The position numbers were made by a program, and so were the translations under genes. A model generated the notes under the pieces. The model saw nothing but the letters and a program-made list of their open reading frames with translations, did no database searches and was not told where the DNA came from. A DNA stretch of 64,000 nt from an uncultured Roseovarius sp. (lineage in GTDB: Bacteria > Pseudomonadota > Alphaproteobacteria > Rhodobacterales > Rhodobacteraceae): contig NZ_CANLER010000005.1 of NCBI RefSeq assembly GCF_947489715.1, positions 1-64,000 on the forward strand, written 5' to 3'. Each line of letters opens with the position of its first letter. Position 1 is the stretch's first letter. Below, piece by piece: positions 45,787 through 57,334 of the stretch.

Positions 45787-47025
45787 ATGAAATATCTGTT
45801 AAGTGCCACCGCCCTGATCGGGCTTCTTGCGGCCCCCGCGCTGTCCCAGACAAATCTGGAAAAGCTGGGGGCATTCAAGGTCACTGGCACCAAGGACCAT
45901 GTCTATATCGACCAGAAGGCACCGGAGGCGGCCAGCATTCGCGAGGTACTCAAAGGCATCTCGTTGCCCGAAGGGTTCAAAATCGAACTCTATGCGTTGG
46001 TGCCCGACGCGCGCCATATGGCGATGGCCCCACAGGGCACCGTGCTCTTTGTTGGCACCAAGAAATCCAAGGTCTGGGCGGTCATGGACCGCAATCGCGA
46101 CCGCGTTGCGGACGAGGTTAAGGATTTCGCCCCCAGCCTCGAATTTGACGTCCCCAACGGTGTCGCCTTCACCAAGGATGGCTTTCTTTACATCGCCGAA
46201 CGGAACCGCGTGATGCTCTATCCGGCGGCGGAATTCTTTCACGAAAGCCCCGACGTTGTGGCTGTTCCCATCGTTCCGCAGGGCGAACTGATCCCGGTGG
46301 AGGAAGAAAGCTATAACCACACCGCGCGGGTGATCAAGGTCGGGCCCGACGACAAGCTCTATATCTCGCTGGGTCAACCGTTCAACGTCGCGCCCGAAGA
46401 AAAGCTTGAGCTTTACAACCAGACCGGCATTGGCGGCATCATTCGCATGGATCGCGACGGATCAAATCGCGAGGTCTATACCTACGGCGTGCGCAATTCG
46501 GTCGGGCATGATTTCCACCCCGAAACCGGAGAGCTGTGGTGGACCGACAATCAGGTCGATGGTATGGGTGACGACATCCCCCCGGGTGAGATCAACCGCC
46601 AGACAGAGATGGGCCAGCATTTCGGCCATCCCTGGTATGGTGGCGGAACGGTACGCACCAACGAATATGCCGGGCAGGAAGTCCCGGTCGAGGTCGTGCA
46701 CCCTGCGGTCGAAACCATCGCCCATGCCGCCGATCTGGGCATGACCTTCTACACCGGCAAGATGTTCCCCGAGAAATACAAGAACGCAATATTCTCGGCA
46801 CAGCACGGGTCATGGAACCGCACGACACCTGCCGGGGCACGGGTCATGGTGACGTTCATAGATGACGAAGGGAACGCCTCTATCGAACCCTTCGCCGAAG
46901 GCTGGATGGACGAAAACGGGGAATATGATGGACGCCCCGTCGATATTGCGCAGATGAAAGATGGCTCGATCCTGGTATCGGACGATTTCGCCAACGCGAT
47001 CTACCGGATCAGCTACTCCGAATAA
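45787..47025 (+). CDS. PQQ-dependent glucose/sorbosone dehydrogenase-type protein, periplasmic
   Basis: The 412-residue precursor has a signal peptide (MKYLLSATALIGLLAAPALS, cut near residue 20) and a six-bladed propeller of the GSDH family. Blades show KVWAVMDRNRDRVADEV, NGVAFTKDGFLYIAER, DDKLYISLGQPF, WWTDNQVDGMGDDIPPGE and FGHPWYGGG. Such enzymes oxidise aldose sugars or sorbosone with bound PQQ. The adjacent cytochrome c, 60 bases downstream, is the likely electron acceptor, linking the reaction to the respiratory chain. The actual sugar cannot be inferred, and some members of this family do not bind PQQ. Confidence 0.82.
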   Translation: MKYLLSATALIGLLAAPALSQTNLEKLGAFKVTGTKDHVYIDQKAPEAASIREVLKGISLPEGFKIELYALVPDARHMAMAPQGTVLFVGTKKSKVWAVMDRNRDRVADEVKDFAPSLEFDVPNGVAFTKDGFLYIAERNRVMLYPAAEFFHESPDVVAVPIVPQGELIPVEEESYNHTARVIKVGPDDKLYISLGQPFNVAPEEKLELYNQTGIGGIIRMDRDGSNREVYTYGVRNSVGHDFHPETGELWWTDNQVDGMGDDIPPGEINRQTEMGQHFGHPWYGGGTVRTNEYAGQEVPVEVVHPAVETIAHAADLGMTFYTGKMFPEKYKNAIFSAQHGSWNRTTPAGARVMVTFIDDEGNASIEPFAEGWMDENGEYDGRPVDIAQMKDGSILVSDDFANAIYRISYSE

Positions 47026-47085
47026 CATAAACGGGCTGGCCGGGGTTTGACCTGTGCCAGCCTCCCCGTCTTGATCGGAGCTGCC

Positions 47086-47406
47086 ATGTGTCGTCTGCCT
47101 GTGTTCCTTCTTGTGTCCCTGTCCGTCTCGCTCCCGGCCTTCGCAGCGGATATCGAAAACGGTCGGAAACTCGCCCGTCAATGTTCAGTCTGCCACGGCA
47201 AGATCGGCGTCTCAAAAGACCCCGAAGTCCCGAACCTGGCCGGGCAATCCGCCTTCTATCTTGAAAAAAGCCTCAAGGATTATCGCAGTGGTGCCCGCGA
47301 GGACCGGCGCATGACCCTGATCGTGGAACCATTGACCGATGAAGACATCGGCGATCTGGCAGCATGGTTCGCGTCCATCGAATTCACCGTGGTCGCACCT
47401 GAGTAA
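47086..47406 (+). CDS. Cytochrome c, class I, periplasmic
   Basis: The 106-residue precursor has a signal peptide ending near AFA|AD (about residue 20) and one c-type haem motif, CSVCH. The probable sixth ligand is the Met of RRMTLIVEPLTDEDIGDLAAWFAS. It resembles small c553/c4-type cytochromes. ATG 47086 is chosen because CGGAG lies six bases upstream and the signal peptide then starts properly. Placed just after the PQQ dehydrogenase, it probably carries that enzyme's electrons to an oxidase. Confidence 0.85.
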   Translation: MCRLPVFLLVSLSVSLPAFAADIENGRKLARQCSVCHGKIGVSKDPEVPNLAGQSAFYLEKSLKDYRSGAREDRRMTLIVEPLTDEDIGDLAAWFASIEFTVVAPE

Positions 47407-47468
47407 TTTGCACTGCAAAGGTCCCGGTCGGCCTGATTTTTCCCTTGCCGCAAAGCGTTTGACGCTAG

Positions 47469-47990
47469 TTACTCTGGCTCTTCCGGCGTTGACGCCCCCA
47501 TGAGCGCTTGCACTGTGTTGCTATAGATGCTCCTGGAATCATTTCCGTTCCATGCAAACCCACAGGATTTCACGGCGCGCACCACGGGCTCCGGAACAGG
47601 ACCGCGCCCGACTACCCTCACAGACTTATCAAGTTCCCCATAGGTCTCATATGCAGTCGGCGGACGACCATCCAGATCGACATAGATTGACCAGGTCGTG
47701 TGATACCCGATCATGCCGTGAACGAACTGCTGTCTATCGCGTCGCAACACCCGCGGGTGCGCAACCAAAACAGGCGCCGCATATCGATGGGTACGCGTGT
47801 CGTTTCCGTTTTTTTCATTGATACAATCCGCCAATTTCACAGTGCGCGGATGCGGCTGGGGAGCTGCTTTATGTTGCGGGGTTTCTGCTGCGGCCGCCTT
47901 TGGTTCACCGGTCGACGTCGCGTCGCTTGTGCACTGGCCGCACGCCAGGACAGCCGTGCAGAAAAAGCCTATTTTAATAAATGAATTCAA
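47469..47990 (-). CDS. Putative lipoprotein, hypothetical
   Basis: Starting at TTG 47990, the product of about 173 residues begins with a short lipoprotein signal (FIKIGFF, then VLAC, giving a lipidated Cys near residue 17). The mature part has a Pro/Lys/Ala-rich spacer and a C-terminal domain of about 110 residues with two cysteines (LADCIN, KSCGFAW). I recognise no family. The start codon is uncertain because the frame stays open into uvrD and no strong ribosome site is visible. It lies 43 bases downstream of uvrD on the same strand and may be read from it. Confidence 0.55.
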   Translation of the reverse strand: MNSFIKIGFFCTAVLACGQCTSDATSTGEPKAAAAETPQHKAAPQPHPRTVKLADCINEKNGNDTRTHRYAAPVLVAHPRVLRRDRQQFVHGMIGYHTTWSIYVDLDGRPPTAYETYGELDKSVRVVGRGPVPEPVVRAVKSCGFAWNGNDSRSIYSNTVQALMGASTPEEPE

Positions 47991-48033
47991 TTTCTTACAC
48001 CAATTTCCTAAGTTAAATAACCCATACTCATTA

Positions 48034-50376
<2,343 letters not shown>

Positions 50377-50561
50377 GCGCGAAACGATAGCGCGGCTTGA
50401 TCCAAAGGGAAAGAGACGTTCTTAGAATGTTCCACGCCAACCCGCCTAGAAAAATTTCATCGAATGCAACGCAACTTTCATGGCTTTGCCCGATTTCATT
50501 AAGGGCACACACATCAAATCCCGGCATTTTACCGTCTCCAAGGCGCGCGTAGGAGACGACG

Positions 50562-52343
50562 ATGAACACAGAGGTTGGCACACGCCGTTCGTGGATCAAG
50601 ACCGCGCTGCTGGCGGCGTTCCTGGTGGCCAGCCTCAGCGCCTCGGTCTTTGCGGTCCGGCACGCCCCCGAACCCATTGTCGACTGGCTGCTGGAAACCG
50701 ACATCCGATCCCAGGCGCAGCTTTGGCAAAAACGTGTCCTGATGCAACTGGACGACGATGCCGGCAGCTTCCAAAGCCAGTCGCTCAGCGTCGACGAAAA
50801 GCAGAGATTGTCGCGCATCCCCGATGTTGCCGATTATTTCCGGATTTCGTTCATCGGCATGGACGGCACGGTTTTCTGGTCCAGCCACGCAGAAAGCAAC
50901 GGGCAGATGGACCATCCGCCGACAGAGGCAAGTCATGCTGCGGGGGAATTGTCCCTCAATCATCTGCATTTTCACCCAGAAGAGATCGAAGACCTGGCCC
51001 GCCACGCGCTGAACTATGACGAGGTCCAAGATCGCACTGTCTATGAGATTTACGCGCCGGTCGTCCGGAACAGCACCCGCATCGGCGCGATCAAATTCTA
51101 TTCGGATGTCACACTCCTGCATGAGACGTTTTTGCAAAGCATCAGCGACTGGCTGTTCATAGCCGCCTGCGTGGTGCTGTTCCTGATGACGCTGGCCATC
51201 GGGCTGATCGTGTATACCTCCCGCAAGCAATTGAAAAACCTCCAGGAACGCGCCCGCGAAGAACGCGAAATGATGCAGCGACAGATCAGGCTCGCGCGTG
51301 AGGTCAAATTGCTGGGAGAATTGAATGAATGGCTGCAATCCAGCCGCTCCCTGACCGAACTCTTCGATATGGTCGCGCGCTTCATGAAACACATCCTGCC
51401 GGAAAGCGAAGGCTCGCTTTACGTCTATTCGAACTCGCGCGATGTGCTGGACGGGTCGGCCTCGTGGAATGGCGGGTCGCATCACGAACATATCCACCCC
51501 GAAGCATGCTGGGGCCTGCGCCGTGGTCGCTCCTATCAATTCGGGCAGAGCGAGGTGGATTTCGCCTGCGAGCATACCGAACCCAATGACGGGCGCCCCT
51601 ATTTCTGTTTCCCGATCCTGGCATTGGGTGAAACCGTAGGGTTGATGCATCTCAAAAAGCATAAGGACGCCACCAGTGACGCGTTTGACGAAAGCCGCCG
51701 CCTGGCCCAGATGTGTGCCGAGCAGATTTCGATGGCCATCGCCAATGTTCGCATGCGCGACCAGCTCGAGGATCGTTCGATCCGTGACCCGCTGACCGGC
51801 CTTTTCAATCGCCGCCATATGCTGGACAGCATGCGCAAGCTGATCGCCCGGGCAGACGCCAATGCGTCACACCTGCATCTGGTCTATATCGACGTGGATC
51901 ATTTCAAGAAATTCAATGACAACCACGGCCACGATGCCGGTGACATGGTGCTGCGCGCCGTGGGCGACCTGCTGATCAAGAACTGCGATGGCGACGAGGT
52001 GCCTTGCCGCATGGGGGGCGAGGAATTCATGCTCTTGCTGCCAGATTTGCCGCAGCCTGAGCTGAAGGACCGGATTGAAAGCTTGCGCCGCGATGTCGCT
52101 GCAATCTCGGTCCGCTATGGTGAAAAAGCGCTGCCAAAAATCACCATTTCCTCGGGCATCGCCAGCTATCCCGATCACGGACGCATGCCGCAGGACCTGC
52201 TGCGCGTCGCCGACGAGGCCTTATATAAAGCCAAGGATAACGGGCGAAATCAGGTGGTTGTCGCGCAGGTTGAAAAACCCGGAAATGACGCGTCGAAAAA
52301 TGCATCGCCGCAAACGCCGCCCCACGGTCTGGCCGCCGAATAG
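50562..52343 (+). CDS. Membrane diguanylate cyclase with GAF-like and GGDEF domains
   Basis: The 593-residue signalling protein makes cyclic di-GMP. An N-terminal transmembrane helix (about 12-32) and a second one (about 196-220) enclose a periplasmic sensor of about 160 residues. A helical linker (about 222-250) leads to a GAF-like domain (about 255-415), then a GGDEF domain (about 418-565). The active-site GGEEF is intact (CRMGGEEFMLLLP) and DPLTGLFNRRHM is the domain start, so catalysis is expected. The RxxD inhibitory site is not conserved: aligned residues read DGDE. The ligand sensed in the periplasm is unknown. A hydroxy-acid oxidase gene follows 56 bases later. Confidence 0.88.
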   Translation: MNTEVGTRRSWIKTALLAAFLVASLSASVFAVRHAPEPIVDWLLETDIRSQAQLWQKRVLMQLDDDAGSFQSQSLSVDEKQRLSRIPDVADYFRISFIGMDGTVFWSSHAESNGQMDHPPTEASHAAGELSLNHLHFHPEEIEDLARHALNYDEVQDRTVYEIYAPVVRNSTRIGAIKFYSDVTLLHETFLQSISDWLFIAACVVLFLMTLAIGLIVYTSRKQLKNLQERAREEREMMQRQIRLAREVKLLGELNEWLQSSRSLTELFDMVARFMKHILPESEGSLYVYSNSRDVLDGSASWNGGSHHEHIHPEACWGLRRGRSYQFGQSEVDFACEHTEPNDGRPYFCFPILALGETVGLMHLKKHKDATSDAFDESRRLAQMCAEQISMAIANVRMRDQLEDRSIRDPLTGLFNRRHMLDSMRKLIARADANASHLHLVYIDVDHFKKFNDNHGHDAGDMVLRAVGDLLIKNCDGDEVPCRMGGEEFMLLLPDLPQPELKDRIESLRRDVAAISVRYGEKALPKITISSGIASYPDHGRMPQDLLRVADEALYKAKDNGRNQVVVAQVEKPGNDASKNASPQTPPHGLAAE

Positions 52344-52399
52344 CACAGCACAGCTAATTTCCATATGGACAAGCCCCGTCTCTACCGGGACAACAGGGC

Positions 52400-53563
52400 A
52401 TGGACCTGATGCTAAAATATCCCGGCCTCGAAGATCTGCGCCGCAAGGCGAAACGCCGCCTGCCGCATTTCGTTTGGGAATTCCTCGACAGCGGCACCGG
52501 CGCCGAAAAAGCGCGGGATCGCAACCGCACAGCGCTTGATGCGCGTCTGCTCATGCCCTCGATCCTGCATGGAGAGTTCGACCCCGACCTCAGCGTCACC
52601 CTTTTGGGGCAGGACCTGCCTCTGCCCTTCGGCATTGCTCCCGTGGGCATGTCCGGGCTGATCTGGCCGGATGCCGAGCGTATTCTGGCGCGCACCGCCG
52701 CCGATGCCGGTATCCCCTATTCGCTGTCCACCGTGGCCAGCCGCACGCCCGAGGATATCGGCCCGTTGATGGGCGCGCACGGCTGGTTCCAGATGTATCC
52801 CCCGCGCGATCCCGACATCCGCACCGACATGCTGACCCGCGCCCGCGCGGCCGGTTTCAGAACCCTGGTGCTGACTGTTGATGTCCCCGTTGCCTCACGC
52901 CGGGAACGACAGGTGCGGTCGGGCCTGATGACGCCGCCGCGCCTGACCCCGCGCATCCTGGCGCAGGTCGCGCGCTGTCCGGCATGGGCAATGGGCATGG
53001 CGCGGATGGGCATGCCCCGGATGCGGCTGATCGATTCCTATGCCGGTGAGGTCAAGGGCCTGCCCTCGAACAGCCATGCCGGGTACATGCTGCGCACCTC
53101 GCCGGATTGGGAATACCTGCGCTGGCTGCGCGACGCATGGGACGGGCCGATGGTCATCAAAGGGGTGCTGCATGCCGACGATGCCACCGCCCTCGAAAGT
53201 GAAGGCGTCGATGCGATCTGGGTCTCCAACCACGCCGGACGGCAATTCGATGCGGCCCCCGCCACCATCGACGCGCTCACACAGGTGCGCGCCGCAACCA
53301 CCCTGCCGATCATCCTGGATGGCGGCATCGGTGGCGGGCTTGATATCCTGCGGGCCATCGCGGGGGGCGCGGATTTCGTGATGATGGGCCGTGCCTGGCA
53401 TTATGCGGTGGCGGCACTGGGCGACCGGGGCCCTGCCCATCTGGTCGACCTGCTGCGCGCCGATCTGCAATCGAACATGGGGCAACTGGGCAGCAAATCT
53501 TTGCTGGATGTGCGCGATCGGGTAATTCCCTACGGGTCACCCCCACCACCCGGTCAAGATTAA
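52400..53563 (+). CDS. FMN-dependent alpha-hydroxy-acid oxidase/dehydrogenase (LldD-like)
   Basis: The 387-residue flavoenzyme oxidises 2-hydroxy acids such as lactate, glycolate or mandelate. The FMN/TIM-barrel motifs are PFGIAPVGMSGLIWP, LSTVASRTPE, WFQMYPPRD (Tyr retained), GPMVIKGVLHADDA, SNHAGRQFD with the catalytic His, and ILDGGIGGGLDILRAIAGGAD. The N-terminal FVWEFLDSGTG block, where the family usually has a substrate-binding Tyr, carries Phe (F28), so activity or specificity may differ from classical LldD. No membrane anchor or signal peptide is visible. The partner respiratory chain is not evident locally. Confidence 0.82.
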   Translation: MDLMLKYPGLEDLRRKAKRRLPHFVWEFLDSGTGAEKARDRNRTALDARLLMPSILHGEFDPDLSVTLLGQDLPLPFGIAPVGMSGLIWPDAERILARTAADAGIPYSLSTVASRTPEDIGPLMGAHGWFQMYPPRDPDIRTDMLTRARAAGFRTLVLTVDVPVASRRERQVRSGLMTPPRLTPRILAQVARCPAWAMGMARMGMPRMRLIDSYAGEVKGLPSNSHAGYMLRTSPDWEYLRWLRDAWDGPMVIKGVLHADDATALESEGVDAIWVSNHAGRQFDAAPATIDALTQVRAATTLPIILDGGIGGGLDILRAIAGGADFVMMGRAWHYAVAALGDRGPAHLVDLLRADLQSNMGQLGSKSLLDVRDRVIPYGSPPPPGQD

Positions 53564-53633
53564 GTTCGCAGCATAATTATCTGACTTGAAAATATAATAT
53601 GCACGAAACCTCCGACAATCAAAACCGCACTTT

Positions 53634-53664
53634 CGGGTAATTTCTCTCGCTAAGGTGTTACCCG
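53634..53664. promoter_or_regulatory. Seven-base inverted repeat upstream of pyc
   Basis: CGGGTAA (53634-53640) and TTACCCG (53658-53664) are perfect complements separated by 17 bases, about 135 bases before the pyc start. The spacing could suit a two-site operator. No regulator is identified. Confidence 0.35.
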
Positions 53665-53797
53665 TTAACGCTGGGGCATTGCGCAAACCTTTCACAAATC
53701 TTACAAGGCGGCAGGAATGGCGCTGCAACGCAGCAAATTTCAGCCCGCGCCAGCCCCGTTCCTAACGCGAAAACTTGGGACAACAGGGGATAGGCCA

Positions 53798-56700
53798 GTG
53801 GCAGAATTCAAGAAAATCCTGATTGCCAACCGCGGCGAGATTGCGATCCGCATCATGCGCGCCGCCAATGAAATGGGCAAACGCACCGTGGCGGTCTTCG
53901 CCGAAGAGGACAAGCTGGGCCTGCACCGTTTCAAGGCCGATGAGGCCTATCGCATCGGCGAAGGCATGGGTCCAGTTGCCGCCTATCTCTCGATTGACGA
54001 GATCATCCGCGTGGCCAGGGAATGTGGGGCCGACGCGATTCATCCGGGCTATGGCCTGCTGTCGGAAAACCCCGATTTCGTCGATGCCTGCGTCGCCAAC
54101 GGCATCACCTTTATCGGTCCCAAGGCCGAAACCATGCGCGCGCTTGGTGACAAGGCCAGCGCCCGCAAGGTCGCCGTCGAAGCCGGTGTGCCGGTCATCC
54201 CCGCCACCGAGGTGCTGGGCGACGATATGGATGAAATCCGCCGCCAGGCAGACGAAGTCGGCTATCCCTTCATGCTCAAGGCCAGCTGGGGTGGCGGCGG
54301 TCGCGGTATGCGCCCGATCATGAAACCCGAAGAGCTGGAAGAAAAAGTGCTCGAAGGCCGCCGCGAGGCCGAAGCCGCCTTTGGCAATGGCGAAGGGTAT
54401 CTGGAAAAGATGATCCTGCGCGCCCGCCACGTCGAGGTTCAGATCCTCGGTGACAAACACGGCAACATGTACCACCTTTACGAGCGTGACTGCTCGGTCC
54501 AGCGCCGCAACCAGAAAGTTGTCGAACGCGCCCCCGCCCCCTATCTGAGTGACGCACAGCGCAAGGAAATCTGCGATCTTGGCTACAAGATCTGCAAACA
54601 TGTGAACTATGAATGCGCCGGTACCGTCGAATTCCTGATGGATATGGAAAGCGGCCAGTTCTACTTCATCGAGGTGAACCCCCGCGTGCAGGTCGAACAC
54701 ACCGTCACCGAGGAAGTGACCGATGTGGACATCGTGCAGGCCCAGATCCTGATCGCCGAGGGCAAGACCCTGGCCGAAGCCACCGGCAAACCCACGCAGG
54801 CAGATGTGCGCCTCAATGGTCACGCCCTGCAAACCCGGATCACCACCGAGGATCCGCAGAACAATTTCATCCCCGATTACGGCCGCATCACCGCCTTCCG
54901 CGAGGCCACCGGCATGGGCATTCGCCTTGACGGCGGCACCGCCTATTCCGGCGGCGTGATCACGCGCTACTATGACAGCCTGCTGGTCAAGATCACCGCC
55001 CACGCCCAGACCCCCGGTGCTGCCATCGCCCGGATGGACCGCGCCCTGCGTGAATTCCGCATTCGCGGTGTCTCGACCAATATCGCCTTTGTCGAGAACC
55101 TGTTGAAGCACCCCACGTTCCTCAACAACGAATACACCACCAAGTTCATCGACCAGACGCCCGAACTGTTCAATTTCGGCAGGCGGCGCGACCGCGGCAC
55201 CAAGGTGCTGACCTACATCGCCGACATCACCGTCAACGGGCACCCCGAAACCCAAGGACGTGCTGGCACGGCCGCGGATGTGAAACTGCCCAAACCCCCT
55301 GCCCTGCAAGGCGAAGCGCCCATCGGCACCAAGACCCTGCTGGAGGAAAAAGGCGCCAAGGCCGTGGCCGACTGGATGCTGGCCGAAAAACGCCTGCTAC
55401 TGACCGACACCACCATGCGCGACGGCCACCAAAGCCTTCTGGCCACGCGGATGCGTTCGATCGACATGGTCAAGGCCGCGCCCGCCTATGCCGCCAACCT
55501 GCCACAGCTTTTCAGCGTCGAATGCTGGGGGGGTGCCACCTTTGACGTGGCCTACCGGTTCCTGCAGGAATGCCCGTGGCAACGCCTGCGCGACCTGCGC
55601 CGCGCCATGCCCAACCTGCTGACCCAGATGCTGCTGCGCGCGTCAAACGGCGTCGGCTACACCAACTACCCCGATAACGTGGTGCAGGAATTCGTGCGCC
55701 AGGCGGCGGAAACCGGTGTCGATGTCTTCCGCGTCTTCGACAGCCTCAACTGGGTGGAAAACATGCGCGTCGCGATGGATGCGGTGGTGGACACGGGTCG
55801 CATCTGCGAAGGCACGATCTGCTATACCGGCGATATCCTCGATCCGGACCGCGCCAAGTATGACCTCAAATACTATGTCAAAATGGCCAAGGAAATGCAG
55901 GCCGCCGGCGCACATATCCTGGGTCTCAAGGACATGGCAGGCCTGCTGAAACCCGCCGCCGCGCGCGTTCTGGTCAAGGCCCTGAAGGACGATCTGGACA
56001 TCCCCGTCCACTTCCACACCCATGACACGTCAGGCATCGCCGGGGCCACCATCCTGGCCGCCGCCGACGCGGGCGTGGATGCGGTCGATGCGGCGATGGA
56101 TGCGTTTTCCGGTGGCACCAGCCAGCCCTGCCTTGGCTCGATCGTCGAGGCCCTGGCCCATACCGACCGCGACACCGGCATGGACATGGCCCGCATCCGC
56201 GAGATGTCGGATTACTGGGAGCAGGTCCGCGCGCAATACGTGGCCTTCGAAAGCGGCCTGGCCGCCCCCGCCTCCGAGGTTTACCTGCACGAAATGCCCG
56301 GCGGCCAATTCACCAACCTCAAGGCGCAGGCGCGCTCGGTCGGGCTGGAAGAACGCTGGCCCGAGGTGGCAAGCACCTATGCCGACGTCAACCAGATGTT
56401 CGGCGATATCGTCAAGGTAACGCCCTCGTCCAAGGTCGTCGGTGACATGGCGCTGATGATGGTCAGCCAGAACCTGACCCGCGCCGAGGTCGAAGACCCC
56501 GGCGTCGACGTGGCCTTCCCCGACTCCGTGGTTGACATGATGCGCGGCAATCTGGGCCAGCCTCCCGGCGGCTTCCCCGACACCATCGTCAACAAGATAC
56601 TCAAGGGCGACAAACCCAATACCGAACGCCCTGGCAAGCATCTGCAACCCATCGACCTCGAAGCGACTCGCACGGCCCTCAGCAAAGAGCTTGAAGGCAA

Positions 56701-57238
56701 GCCGGTCGATGACGAGGATCTGAACGGCTACCTGATGTATCCCAAGGTGTTTCTTGACTACATGGGCCGCCACCGGACCTATGGCCCGGTCCGCACCCTG
56801 CCCACCCGCACCTTCTTTTACGGGATGGAACCGGGCGAAGAGATCAGCGTCGAGATTGACCCGGGCAAGATCCTCGAAATCCGCCTGCAAGCCGTGGGTG
56901 AAACCCAGGACGATGGCGAGGTTCGCGTGTTTTTTGAACTCAACGGTCAGCCGCGCGTTATTCGTGTGCCGAACCGTCTGGTCAAATCGCAGACCGCCCA
57001 GCGCCCCAAGGCCGAGCCGGGCAATGCCAATCACGTGGGCGCCCCGATGCCCGGCGTGGTGGCCAGCGTGGCCGTGACTGCAGGGCAAGAGGTCAAGGCC
57101 GACGATCTGCTGCTGACCATCGAGGCAATGAAAATGGAAACCGGCATCTACGCCGAGCGTGACGCGGTGGTCAAAGCCGTGCACGTTCAGGCCAGCGGTC
57201 AGATTGACGCCAAGGATCTGCTGATCGAACTGGAATAA
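53798..57238 (+). CDS. pyc: Pyruvate carboxylase
   Basis: The 1146-residue biotin enzyme carboxylates pyruvate to oxaloacetate, refilling the TCA cycle. The biotin carboxylase domain (1-450) begins FKKILIANRGEIAIR and has SWGGGGRGMRP and EVNPRVQVEHTVTEEVT. The carboxyltransferase domain (about 525-830) has DTTMRDGHQSLLATRMR and FHTHDTSGI. A tetramerisation domain follows, and the biotinyl domain ends with EAMKMETG, where Lys1112 carries biotin. GTG 53798 is taken as start because GGGGA precedes it and the resulting length and N-terminus match the family. An upstream ATG at 53717 would add an atypical extension. Confidence 0.95.
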   Translation: MAEFKKILIANRGEIAIRIMRAANEMGKRTVAVFAEEDKLGLHRFKADEAYRIGEGMGPVAAYLSIDEIIRVARECGADAIHPGYGLLSENPDFVDACVANGITFIGPKAETMRALGDKASARKVAVEAGVPVIPATEVLGDDMDEIRRQADEVGYPFMLKASWGGGGRGMRPIMKPEELEEKVLEGRREAEAAFGNGEGYLEKMILRARHVEVQILGDKHGNMYHLYERDCSVQRRNQKVVERAPAPYLSDAQRKEICDLGYKICKHVNYECAGTVEFLMDMESGQFYFIEVNPRVQVEHTVTEEVTDVDIVQAQILIAEGKTLAEATGKPTQADVRLNGHALQTRITTEDPQNNFIPDYGRITAFREATGMGIRLDGGTAYSGGVITRYYDSLLVKITAHAQTPGAAIARMDRALREFRIRGVSTNIAFVENLLKHPTFLNNEYTTKFIDQTPELFNFGRRRDRGTKVLTYIADITVNGHPETQGRAGTAADVKLPKPPALQGEAPIGTKTLLEEKGAKAVADWMLAEKRLLLTDTTMRDGHQSLLATRMRSIDMVKAAPAYAANLPQLFSVECWGGATFDVAYRFLQECPWQRLRDLRRAMPNLLTQMLLRASNGVGYTNYPDNVVQEFVRQAAETGVDVFRVFDSLNWVENMRVAMDAVVDTGRICEGTICYTGDILDPDRAKYDLKYYVKMAKEMQAAGAHILGLKDMAGLLKPAAARVLVKALKDDLDIPVHFHTHDTSGIAGATILAAADAGVDAVDAAMDAFSGGTSQPCLGSIVEALAHTDRDTGMDMARIREMSDYWEQVRAQYVAFESGLAAPASEVYLHEMPGGQFTNLKAQARSVGLEERWPEVASTYADVNQMFGDIVKVTPSSKVVGDMALMMVSQNLTRAEVEDPGVDVAFPDSVVDMMRGNLGQPPGGFPDTIVNKILKGDKPNTERPGKHLQPIDLEATRTALSKELEGKPVDDEDLNGYLMYPKVFLDYMGRHRTYGPVRTLPTRTFFYGMEPGEEISVEIDPGKILEIRLQAVGETQDDGEVRVFFELNGQPRVIRVPNRLVKSQTAQRPKAEPGNANHVGAPMPGVVASVAVTAGQEVKADDLLLTIEAMKMETGIYAERDAVVKAVHVQASGQIDAKDLLIELE

Positions 57239-57334
57239 GCGGGTCGGCGCTTTACCCAGCGTAAGAATTCTAACGGATGCGCGAATCTCCTATGGTTCGC
57301 GCATCTTCGTTTTTAGACCGGAAGGAACCCGTGC

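Noticed and set aside
53762..55309. Long open frame antisense to pyruvate carboxylase
   Set aside because: It overlaps a fully motif-supported gene and its Gly/His/Asp-rich composition is the mirror of the coding strand.
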